Assembly: GCA_037178975.1 (NCBI GenBank)
Contig: JASJZH010000003.1
Span: forward strand, 310,001 to 374,000
DNA length: 64,000 nucleotides
Reading direction: 5' to 3'
Origin: Oscheius tipulae
Lineage: Eukaryota > Nematoda > Chromadorea > Rhabditida > Rhabditidae
Numbering within the stretch: position 1 is the stretch's first letter; the number at the start of each line of letters is the position of its first letter. The translations under genes and the position numbers were made by a program. The notes below the pieces were generated by a model. The model had not been told where the DNA came from. It saw only the letters and a list, made by a program, of their open reading frames with translations, and made no database searches. Below are positions 55,736 to 64,000 of the stretch, one piece after another.

Positions 55736-55979
55736 GTCTCGTCGGCCAGCCACAAAGAGACACAAAGAGAAAGCTCCTCAACTACTATTTCTGCTCACGA
55801 GTTCTACACGGTACTAGATTTTAAATACTCTTCTCGACGGAACATATGTAAGATTTCACACCATTTTCCGGCCCAATAATAGGGAAAGACAGCCGTCTCT
55901 GTTTGGTTGGAAAACAGTGCTGGGAAGTCTTGCATCTTGCCGCCAATTAAGGAGAGAGAGAATGAGCTCAAAATACCTT

Positions 55980-56406
55980 CATTTTAAAATTTCATACGGA
56001 TTTTCGAAGAACTAGTAAAAGAGACATGACGAACAGACCAATTATGAATATGCGATAAAATTGTTCTCTCACTCTCTTTCATAATTGGTTCTCCAAAGAG
56101 TGAGAAAGAGAGGGTTCTGACCAGCTAAGGAACAAAGTGGCGGCCATCTGAAATCCTCAAAGACCCTCGGTCAAAAGAAACGGAAATTGGCGATGAATCG
56201 CCCGCGAGCAAAAGCCGTCTAAATAGCTTAGAAGCTCTTGAGAGAAAGAGACCTAGGGGCTACTTGACAGAGATAGGTCGGAACGAGGACTAAAAAGAGC
56301 CCTGGCAGGAGGAGATATGACCTTCGGGTACGGGGGAGTGACTCACGGGAAGAATTCTGGGGACTGGAAGGTGAGAGATCATAAAGGAGAAGTGTCTTTC
56401 AGAGGT

Positions 56407-56442
<36 letters not shown>

Positions 56443-57351
56443 TCGGGGTCAGATAAGATGTATCTTTATTTGAACCGGAAGCACTATAGATGATGAATAA
56501 ATTTGTCGTTCTGGACAGCACCGCCCTCCTCGATGACCTGTCTATCGCAGTGAACCTCTCCCTGCCTGGCAGCTGCTTCCGAAACTGCCCCATTCCCTAA
56601 ACAGTCTCGGTCAACAATCAAACTCAACAGATCCTACCAATGGCTACGGCCTCTGCATAGCCCCCATTAGAGACTGCTTGAGCACGGGCTCCGTCACCAT
56701 TCGCCACGGCGACTGCTCCTCCTCCATTCGAATGAGCCATGGAGCCGGAACCGATGGCGATAGCAAAGGGTTGCTGGCTGCCGAAGAGCCACGAAAGAGT
56801 GGGCATCTAAAGAAATAAAACTTTCCCCGTTTTTTTGAGAACTCACAACTTGTGAAGCGAGTCTCCAGCTGGGCGGCTGAGTTGTCTCCAAGGGGTTGCC
56901 GCTGTTCGCTGTGGCTGCCACCGTCGTCGCTCTTGCTGCATTCGGGTTGTTCATTGCCTGTCGAACTGCCTCTCTAGCCTGCTGTTGGATCATCTGATTG
57001 AGGCTAGCCATGCTCTGGCAATTGGAGGCTGCCTTGTCCATGAAAAAGAAGATAAGATCCTTGGAATGGTGAGGACTTACCAGCTCCTAAGGTAATCCAC
57101 CCGGCAGGGCCAGCAGCCATGAGCGTGGTGCTTCCTGCTGCCAATGTCGACTCTGCAGCCGTACTCAGGGCAACTAGGATAGACCCGCCCGTTCCGACAA
57201 CTGTAGCGGTGGCTCCGGTTCCAGTTGCAATGGCCACGCCACCAGCGCTGGCGGCAGCCGTTGCTCCAGCTCCAGCAGCAATTGCCACACCGCCGCTAGC
57301 TGCAGCAGCTGAAGCTCCGGCACCGCTGGCGATCGCTATGCTTCCTCCGGC
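55980..57351. repeat. Large inverted repeat, left arm (1372 bp)
   Basis: The left arm runs from CATTTTAAAATTTCATACGG at 55980 to CTTCCTCCGGC at 57351. Its reverse complement is found at 58151-59521. Every segment compared, including four exons, introns and the outer non-coding part, is the same apart from a small length change in the CT/GA microsatellite near 56407-56445. The 799-base spacer 57352-58150 is not shared. Confidence 0.95.
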
Positions 57352-57524
57352 TAAAAATAGTCTTCATTCAGGAAGGGGAGAGAAAGAAACTCACTGGCGA
57401 TGGCTGATGCACCCGTACCGGCCGCCACAGCTGCGCTTCCGCTGCTAGCCACGGCCGTTGCTCCTGCTCCGAGGCCGGCTGCCATTCCACCAGTTAAGGC
57501 CACAGCACCCGTTACCAGTACCAT
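56484..57524 (-). CDS. Gly/Ala-rich protein with YadA-head-like repeats (left copy, complete)
   Basis: Exon 1 (about 57394-57524) starts MVLVTGAVALTGGMAAGLG, a hydrophobic Gly/Ala segment. Exon 2 (57081-57350) continues GGSIAIASGAGASAAAASGG, then GVAIATGTGATATVV, ending GPAGWITLGAG. Exon 3 holds ASLNQMIQQQAREAVRQAMN. Exon 4 (about 56642-56806) reads PFAIAIGSGSMAHSNGGGAV, AVANGDGARAQAVSN and GGYAEAVAI. Exon 5 completes GNGAVSEAAARQGEVHCDRQ and ends HHL TAG. AATAAA follows at about 56467. The AIAIGSGS-x-A and AVAIGNGAVSEAA units resemble the repeated head motif of bacterial trimeric autotransporter adhesins (xAVAIGxxAxA). The first half is plain Gly/Ala/Thr repeats. No known eukaryotic family comes to mind; a structural, beta-roll or silk-like role is only a guess. 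Confidence 0.75.
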
Positions 57525-58150
57525 TCTGAAAGAGTCGAGAAGATTGCAGTTTCTCAAATTGGCAAAAGCTTTCATAAGCTACATTCCAAAGGATGGAATA
57601 GGAAAGTCAGAACTGAAAAGACTGACAGGGAGGAGATGAGAAACGTCTCCTACTTGAGGCCCAGTTTTTACACCGGAGGAATCGCCATACTAGCTCATGA
57701 TGTTTGTCTATGGGAAGATAAGACTTCTGATAACAGCTTTTAACAATAACAATCAGAAATTGGGAGGCATTGAGTAGAGTGAGCAATCACGTGTAATATG
57801 GTTTTTTCAAAACAAGTGTGACTGATGCCTCGTTGGGGCTCGTGTCAGGTAGATGATGCTCAAGTCAGGCTATCGTGACAGGAACAACGTTCCCCCAAGG
57901 AAGCTATTTCCCAAACTAACTTGACTTGCCAACAATTAGTGTGCGTACACAGTAGTGTCTCAACGCAGAACTACTTATTACTGACTCGCTGGTCATCAAG
58001 CTACGTCTGTAATGCTGGTGGTGTTGCAGCAGCATCTGCTCTTGGCCGACTGGCTTGCCGGAATCGCAATTGCCACAGGCGGTGGGACGGCCGTTGCTGG
58101 GGCTGGTGCTGTGGCTACAGCTGCAGGAGTAGGAGCCGGCCGAGTCATCT
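57525..58150. other. Spacer of the large inverted repeat
   Basis: The part beyond the left-copy first exon is mostly A/T-rich. From about 58010 to 58150 it turns into Gly/Ala codons again (ATGGGTAVAGAGAVATAAGV on the plus strand), unlike the left first exon in sequence but alike in composition. Confidence 0.5.
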
Positions 58151-58151
58151 G

Positions 58152-59018
58152 CCGGAGGAAGCATAGCGATCGCCAGCGGTGCCGGAGCTTCAGCTGCTGC
58201 AGCTAGCGGCGGTGTGGCAATTGCTGCTGGAGCTGGAGCAACGGCTGCCGCCAGCGCTGGTGGCGTGGCCATTGCAACTGGAACCGGAGCCACCGCTACA
58301 GTTGTCGGAACGGGCGGGTCTATCCTAGTTGCCCTGAGTACGGCTGCAGAGTCGACATTGGCAGCAGGAAGCACCACGCTCATGGCTGCTGGCCCTGCCG
58401 GGTGGATTACCTTAGGAGCTGGTAAGTCCTCACCATTCCAAGGATCTTATCTTCTTTTTCATGGACAAGGCAGCCTCCAATTGCCAGAGCATGGCTAGCC
58501 TCAATCAGATGATCCAACAGCAGGCTAGAGAGGCAGTTCGACAGGCAATGAACAACCCGAATGCAGCAAGAGCGACGACGGTGGCAGCCACAGCGAACAG
58601 CGGCAACCCCTTGGAGACAACTCAGCCGCCCAGCTGGAGACTCGCTTCACAAGTTGTGAGTTCTCAAAAAAACGGGGAAAGTTTTATTTCTTTAGATGCC
58701 CACTCTTTCGTGGCTCTTCGGCAGCCAGCAACCCTTTGCTATCGCCATCGGTTCCGGCTCCATGGCTCATTCGAATGGAGGAGGAGCAGTCGCCGTGGCG
58801 AATGGTGACGGAGCCCGTGCTCAAGCAGTCTCTAATGGGGGCTATGCAGAGGCCGTAGCCATTGGTAGGATCTGTTGAGTTTGATTGTTGACCGAGACTG
58901 TTTAGGGAATGGGGCAGTTTCGGAAGCAGCTGCCAGGCAGGGAGAGGTTCACTGCGATAGACAGGTCATCGAGGAGGGCGGTGCTGTCCAGAACGACAAA
59001 TTTATTCATCATCTATAG
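58152..59018 (+). pseudogene. Right copy of the Gly/Ala-rich gene, lacking the left copy's first exon
   Basis: Exons 2 to 5 are repeated intact, with the same translations as on the left (PFAIAIGSGSMAHSNGGGAV and the others), stop TAG at 59016-59018 and AATAAA near 59033. Upstream, the acceptor and exon 1 of the left copy are absent. A Gly/Ala-rich open stretch at 58010-58150 runs into exon 2 in a different frame. Either it uses an unseen 5' exon or it is a 5'-truncated duplicate. Confidence 0.6.
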
Positions 59019-59060
59019 TGCTTCCGGTTCAAATAAAGATACATCTTATCTGACCCCGAC

Positions 59061-59063
<3 letters not shown>

Positions 59064-59091
<28 letters not shown>
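59064..59091. repeat. (GA)n microsatellite in the right arm
   Basis: Its CT counterpart is at 56411-56440 in the left arm; the difference in length accounts for the one-base difference between the arms. Confidence 0.85.
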
Positions 59092-59094
<3 letters not shown>

Positions 59095-59521
59095 ACCTCT
59101 GAAAGACACTTCTCCTTTATGATCTCTCACCTTCCAGTCCCCAGAATTCTTCCCGTGAGTCACTCCCCCGTACCCGAAGGTCATATCTCCTCCTGCCAGG
59201 GCTCTTTTTAGTCCTCGTTCCGACCTATCTCTGTCAAGTAGCCCCTAGGTCTCTTTCTCTCAAGAGCTTCTAAGCTATTTAGACGGCTTTTGCTCGCGGG
59301 CGATTCATCGCCAATTTCCGTTTCTTTTGACCGAGGGTCTTTGAGGATTTCAGATGGCCGCCACTTTGTTCCTTAGCTGGTCAGAACCCTCTCTTTCTCA
59401 CTCTTTGGAGAACCAATTATGAAAGAGAGTGAGAGAACAATTTTATCGCATATTCATAATTGGTCTGTTCGTCATGTCTCTTTTACTAGTTCTTCGAAAA
59501 TCCGTATGAAATTTTAAAATG

Positions 59522-60106
59522 TTCGTCCTATTTTTGAAATTTTTTTTGCAGATTTCGAAATGCTTGGCTCCGCCCCTTTTCCTGCCAAAAAAAACGAAGT
59601 AGTACTACTGGAAGGAAGTAACCATGAATCTCTGGGTCATAAGCGGTCGTCTGATCATCGACGATCTGTCTCACAGCTTCGTGGACAAGCTCATCTTCCC
59701 GAAGCTGTGAGAGACATGTCCGATACCATCATGCTTATCGACAGACATCGCTGGCCGGCCAGCTTTGTGATGCCTGCTTATTGACAGAAATATGTTGAAG
59801 ATTTTTTCCAGTACTGGAATCGATCGAAGGGCGAGTGACTGCCTATAATGAACAGGAATTATAAAATTGGTACCAGGAATTGGTGCAGTTAATGACAACC
59901 CAGTCGATATTCCGAAACATTTCTGGTCGAAATAGACAAAGCTGTTAGATCAGATGGAAAAAGTCAGTCTGTCTTTCTATGTCTCTCTGTATCTCCGCCT
60001 CTGTCCCTCTGGCACTGTCTATTTGATGAATCAGATACAAAACAAGGTTTTTTCCACGGGAACTATAACTACAAGGAAAGACATCAAGCTACATATCGCG
60101 AATGAA
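59522..60106. other. Intergenic region with a short hairpin
   Basis: TCACAGCTTCG (59671-59681) pairs with CGAAGCTGTGA (59700-59710) across an 18-base loop. A 28-residue open frame starts at 59624 and overlaps it, but nothing supports it as a gene. Confidence 0.5.
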
Positions 60107-61770
60107 TCAGAGCTGCAATGGCTCTTGCTTGACGACAATTTGCCTCGGAGCTTCTTGAACAGAACCAGGGGGATTCTCCGGAGGCGAAGCAGGGTAATAG
60201 TAGCCCTGTTGGGCATCCTGGACCTGGGGAACCAGCTGTCCTTCCGGCTGGTAGTAATACTGGGCGTACATCTGCTGATAGTAGGCTTCTAGACCGGCTT
60301 GAGCCCTCGGATCCTCTTCTTGTTGGCCAGGGGGAGTTCCTACCATCTGTTGGTAGGCCTGCCCATGGGGCTGACCCATCGGATAGAAGGGATATCCATA
60401 GAAGAGCTGCTGAACTTCTTGAGGAGCTGGAGCAGCCTCGGGAATTTTAGGCTCGGAGACAGGAGGTCTGGCGCAGTAGTCACGATGGTCGATCGGGGTG
60501 GGAGAGTCAGGGAACAAGGGATCGGTCTCGACTGGGTGGGATTGGATCTCTTGCGGATAGACACCGTACATCTGACCGCAGTATTGCATGTACTGTTGCA
60601 TCTGTAAAAAGCGTATGAGTCAGGAAAGAGACAGAGACAGTTACTCACATAGTCTCCATTAAATAACTGTTCCGGGTTGACATTTACCTGATCCCAACCA
60701 CCAGGACCGGTCACGTTAGGCCCCCCCTTTCCAGCAGCCCTCAGCTTTTTCTCTCCACCCTCTATCAGTGTCGCCTTTCTCTTCGTTCCTCCCACAGGCC
60801 TCTGGATAGCAATGGGAGGAGGGATTCCTGCAGTTCCGTTGTAGATGGCCGGCCATGACTCTGGAAATTCTATGTGGACAGAAAAGGGTCCTCAACTTAC
60901 CGATCTTCTTCAATCCGAGGAGTCTGATATCTGCAGTCTTATCCAGATACTCGTTGAACTTGATTAAAAAGAATTCCTTGTGACTGAATCCCCAATTGGC
61001 CTCCTGAAAGAGAGGTATGAGGTCAAAGGGGATATGGCCCTGTCTCTGTCGCTCTGTTTGTCTCTATCTGGCCTTTAAACTCACTCCTTCCTTTCTGGCA
61101 TAGAATCCCTTGTGAGTACACAAGCTGTGTCTGACACTCTTCTTCCAGGCCTCGACACCAATATCGTATCCCTCAAAATGTTCACAGACGAAGGCGTAGA
61201 TCTCTCTCAAAGTACACTCGCCTTTTCCAGAGTTGTGAAAGGCCAGGCCCGAGAGAAAACTGATTTGGATGGTACGGGCGAGTCTCTGAAATTTTAATGA
61301 GTCTCTCCAAGACTGTATGGAAGATCCTACCGGGGTCTTCTTCTTTCTCTCCCAGGTGTCTGTGGCCTCGTTGTAGCGGGCGGGAGTCTTGTTGTAAATT
61401 CTCTTGGGCTTGCCCTGGAAAATGGTGCCTAGGGTAAGCTGACAGAGGAAAAAGGAGACAGAGAGAACGGAGGGTCAGACTGATAGAGCGACATAGAGAC
61501 TGAGAAAGGCAAAGGGATAGAAAGACAGAAAGGCAGAGAGATAAAGCGACAGAAAGACGGAAAAAGACAGACAGCTAGATAGACAGAGATAAAACTAACC
61601 TTTTGAACCCCCTCATCCAGCTCGTACTGTTCCGGACTATTGCTTCTAGAACCACCGTGCTCCTTACCATTCGGCTGGTAACTATCACCAAAAACCGAGA
61701 TCTGATTCGGATCGATCATCTGCTGACCACCATAGTAGACTGCTTCCTGATAGGCGTTGTACTGCTGCAT
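60107..61770 (-). CDS. Divergent forkhead-box transcription factor
   Basis: Exon 1 starts at ATG 61770 (MQQYNAYQEAVYYGGQQMID). A second gives GKPKRIYNKTPARYNEATDT. The third and following exons (about 61300-60900) hold the winged-helix core: LARTIQISFLSGLAFHN, ECTLREIYAFVCEHFEGYD, then VEAWKKSVRHSLCTHKGFYA. The last is the W-(K/Q)-(N/K)-S-(I/V)-RH-(N/S)-L recognition helix typical of forkhead proteins, where RH is nearly invariant. A basic linker follows (GGTKRKATLIEGGEKKLRAA). The C-terminal exon is Gln/Pro/Tyr-rich (YYQQMYAQYYYQPEG) and ends KQEPLQL with TGA at 60107-60109, a likely activation region. The domain start is unusual, since the YS(Y)xxLI segment is replaced by TIQISFLSGL, so I cannot assign a FOX subclass. 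Confidence 0.8.
61440..61597. repeat. GACAGAGA-type array in the forkhead intron
   Basis: About 155 bases of AGACAGA, AGAGACT and GACAGAAAG units fill the intron between exon 1 and exon 2. It reads pyrimidine-rich on the sense strand. Confidence 0.85.
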
Positions 61771-62368
61771 ATTTCTCCCTTGAAAAAAAAGCCGGAGGCG
61801 TTTGCACTAAAAATGATCTGCTTTTGTAGATTTGGAAGCGTGTCGTGAGTCTAAAAGCATGGCGGTTGCGCTTTTGACCAGATCCAAGGATCGAACTGCG
61901 CTTTTCTGAAACTTGCCAGTAAAAGACGGATGGTTGAGGCCGTTTAAGTATTATACAGCACTTGAATGCACTCTGAGCTTTGGTAAATGCATCTCTTCCC
62001 AGCCTGGATGATCAAATTGAAGTTACCCTAGTAAGTAGACTCTCCGAAGACGGTATCTCCACAAGAGGAGCAGAGACTGAAAGCTGGAAACCCCGAAGAC
62101 TCAGGAAGATGGGACGATATCCCCTTGACTACCTTGGAAGTAGCCGAATCCAGGAGGAAGGCCGGGATGATGGGCTATAAAGGAATAGGAGTCCAAATGA
62201 GCCCGATGGGCATGGGTAGGGGTCGTTGTCCTCCTGTCTGGACTTGTCCCACGAAGATGGATACATTGCCTGGTGCCCTATTTACACTTTATCTTTTTCT
62301 GAAAGTTGTAGGACGTTAAAGAAAATACACAAAAAAAGCCAGTGTTTCCTAGAGCATTTCGTTATCTT
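61771..62368. other. Intergenic region
   Basis: This is the promoter side of the forkhead gene and the 3' side of the next minus-strand gene. Short open frames on the plus strand at 61980-62320 have no splice or family support. Confidence 0.5.
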
Positions 62369-62854
62369 CTACTTTTTCACCTCTTCTGCCTCCACGTCGA
62401 CCGCCTTCTTCTTCAACAGAAAGGATCGAACTGCCTTGTAAGCCCCTACCAAGTTCAGATATGCTGCTGCGAGGAACTGGCTCAAGGTTATCTTACTGAA
62501 CTGAGCTAAAAACTCCATTATCGTCCAGATTCACTATACAGTAGGTCAATCAACGAAGAAGATAGAAGAGAAGAGCCACAACATAACCTTCTTTTTGGGT
62601 TCCTGCTCCTTGAAGAGTCGCTTGAGGTCATACCGTCCGTTGGTGCCGCAGTACCACCTGTCGAGGAGGAGCAGAGAAGACACGACGATTAAATAGGAGT
62701 AGAAAGAGAAGCCGGGCCTGGAAATGTTCGAGCTGCCAGAGTGTAGAAGGAGATTTTTCGAGGCTATGCAGAGGAACTGAAGCGAGCGGAGATAGTAGGC
62801 GACGGTGGGGAAGTCGTAGCGATCGAGTAGCTGCTGCGACTCACTGAGAGACAT
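62369..62854 (-). CDS. Small membrane protein of unknown function
   Basis: The ATG at 62854 gives MSLSESQQLLDRYDFPTVAY and FSFYSYLIVVSSLLLLDRWY, one clear membrane span, then YDLKRLFKEQEPKKK. After an intron near 62510-62585 it continues QFSKITLSQFLAAAYLNLVG, AYKAVRSFLLKKKAV and DVEAEEVKK to TAG at 62369-62371. The exact intron ends are not settled. It is about 140 residues with two hydrophobic segments and basic flanks, as in small ER or mitochondrial membrane proteins. The family is not recognised. Confidence 0.6.
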
Positions 62855-63406
62855 TTTTTTGGGCCCTTGTAGGCTCTGCGTTGATTTTTATAGGAACATT
62901 TTTAATTTTTTGCGAGAATCGTGAAATTATAAAAAAAAAAAAGTTCCGTAGTTTATAGACGTACTCTAATCATGAGAGAGCACCAAATTTTTGTATCGAA
63001 TTGTTTTCAATACCCCGTTTGAGCGCGCTTCTAATAAAGGGTGTACATCTAATTTTCAATCGCTGTTTGGATGCGCTTATAAGAGGAGTGCTTCTAATAG
63101 AGGTTTTACGGTTGATGAGCATGTCTCTCCAAATCAGCTTTCGGGCTCTTTGGGAAAGATACTGCTTTTTGGAGGAAAACCATACAGTTGACTCATATTG
63201 ATAAACAATCATTCGATGGAGCGTGGTGGTCCACTCACTCACGTAAACAGCAGTGTTCTTCGTCCTCAACCTCATGCTCTCAGACCAGGTATCGATTTAC
63301 TGTTCGTAGAAGCGAACAATGAAACGGGCAAGCGATATCGATTACTGGCACCCAAAAGCTGTCAGGGTTCAGTTCAGAGCTCAGTCGTCGTTCCGTCTCT
63401 CTCAGG
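62855..63406. other. Divergent promoter region
   Basis: It lies between the small membrane protein and the RRM gene. There is an A-run at 62931-62942. An AG acceptor directly before the RRM start codon (TCTCTCAG|GATG) could be a spliced-leader or 5' UTR intron site. No gene is seen. Confidence 0.45.
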
Positions 63407-64000
63407 ATGTACTCACCCTTTCCTCAAAACATGACCTACCAACAGTTCTTGAGAATGAATGAGGCTGCTAGAGTAATTAAGGTGAGTTTAAGACTCTGTC
63501 ATTGACCCTTCATAACAGTTTCCTATTTCAGACCGAAGAAATCCCCCAAGAGACCCCTCCTCAGATGAGAAAGATCTTCATAGGTGGTCTGCCATTTAAC
63601 TGTTCCAGAGATGCCATCTACGTCTATTTCCTGAAGTATGGGGCTATCCAGGACGCCGTCCTGATGTGTGACCCAGAAACCAAGCACCCGAGAGGCTTTG
63701 GATTCGTGACCTTTGTCAAGGAGGAGAGTGTCCATGCTGCCATGCTCTCAAGACCCCATACCCTTCTGGGAAAGATGGTCAGTTCAGTGTCTCTCTCTCC
63801 CTCTCTCTCTGTTTCTGTCTCCCTACTTTTCCTCTTCCAGGTCGACGTCAAACGAGCCGTCGCCAAAGCCCAGCTCCAAGCCGCTCTACCCCCTCCCGAC
63901 TTCCACTACTCGATCAGTCCCGGAGCCAAGATCATCATCACCTCCATCAAGGACGTCCAAAACCGCCCCGTGGACTGGAACTACAGTATGATCAAGCTCG
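63407..64000 (+). CDS. RRM protein of the hnRNP A/Musashi type, 5' part (runs off the right edge)
   Basis: Exon 1 (63407-63480) encodes MYSPFPQNMTYQQFLRMNEA. Exon 2 (about 63533-63777) encodes one RNA-recognition motif: RNP2 KIFIGGLPF and RNP1 RGFGFVTF, with DPETKHPRG between them as in hnRNP A and Musashi proteins. The next exon starts VDVKRAVAKAQLQAAL, the usual VExKRAV end of this RRM type, and continues KIIITSIKDVQNRPVDWNYS to the window edge. Such proteins bind RNA and control splicing or translation. Junctions GTGAGT/TTTCAG and GTCAGT/TTCCAG close in phase 0. The second intron is filled with TCTCTGTC units. Confidence 0.92.

Larger units (their letters stand above)
58151..59521. repeat. 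Large inverted repeat, right arm (1371 bp)
   Basis: This is the mirror of 55980-57351. The inner edge, GCCGGAGGAAGC at 58151, corresponds in the left copy to the last base of the splice acceptor and the first bases of exon 2. Confidence 0.95.

Noticed and set aside
57916-58383. Long minus-strand open frame in the right arm (and its plus-strand mirror at 57119)
   Set aside because: It is the complement of the Gly/Ala-rich exon; GC-rich GCN/GGN codons leave the antisense frame open by composition.
59624-59710. Very short open frame (MNLWVISGRLIIDDL)
   Set aside because: It ends within a hairpin and has no supporting context.

Overview
This is a eukaryotic chromosome segment that I read as nematode. 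The intact 5S rRNA gene (28915-29034) has nematode-type sequence. The genes are densely packed on both strands, carry many short GT-AG introns, and include unc-79, a patched-related gene and a C-type lectin. I cannot name the species.

Layout from the left: the 3' end of a LYAR gene (1-1511, +); a complete unc-79 gene of about 24 exons (1840-14816, +) with a tRNA-Pro in one intron; a patched-related gene (15142-20902, +) whose largest intron holds an M13 peptidase gene on the opposite strand (15955-18247, -); two secreted-protein genes (C-type lectin and TIL domain, -); tRNA-Arg, tRNA-Ala and tRNA-Arg in a repeat-rich stretch; a four-pass membrane protein gene (25780-27110, -); a broken mariner element; and a single 5S rRNA gene. 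A KMT2C/D-type histone H3K4 methyltransferase gene (29452 to about 38.9 kb, -) follows. Beyond it lie a small HMG-box gene (+), a PTTG1IP homologue (-), acid ceramidase (-), aladin (-), a small signal-peptide gene (+), an unrecognised single-pass membrane protein (-), a 1.37-kb inverted repeat carrying a Gly/Ala-rich gene in each arm, a divergent forkhead gene (-), a small membrane protein (-) and the 5' part of an RRM protein gene (+).

The main points for a second look are these. (1) The KMT2 gene has two in-phase, competing last exons; the proximal one removes the post-SET cysteines. (2) An 85-residue stand-alone HMG-box protein next to KMT2 resembles the HMG box of KMT2 itself. (3) Introns in about a dozen unrelated genes are filled with degenerate GACAGAGA or TCTCTGTC arrays. 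(4) The large inverted repeat encodes a protein whose C-terminal half looks like bacterial YadA-type head repeats, and the inner edge of the repeat coincides with a splice acceptor. (5) Several tRNA-derived and foldback repeat families appear in two or more copies.

The genes do not form one pathway. The window is an ordinary gene-dense autosome-like region with nested and tail-to-tail gene pairs. Exon boundaries were read by eye from splice consensus, reading phase and remembered family sequences. They are good to a few bases where phase closes and approximate elsewhere.
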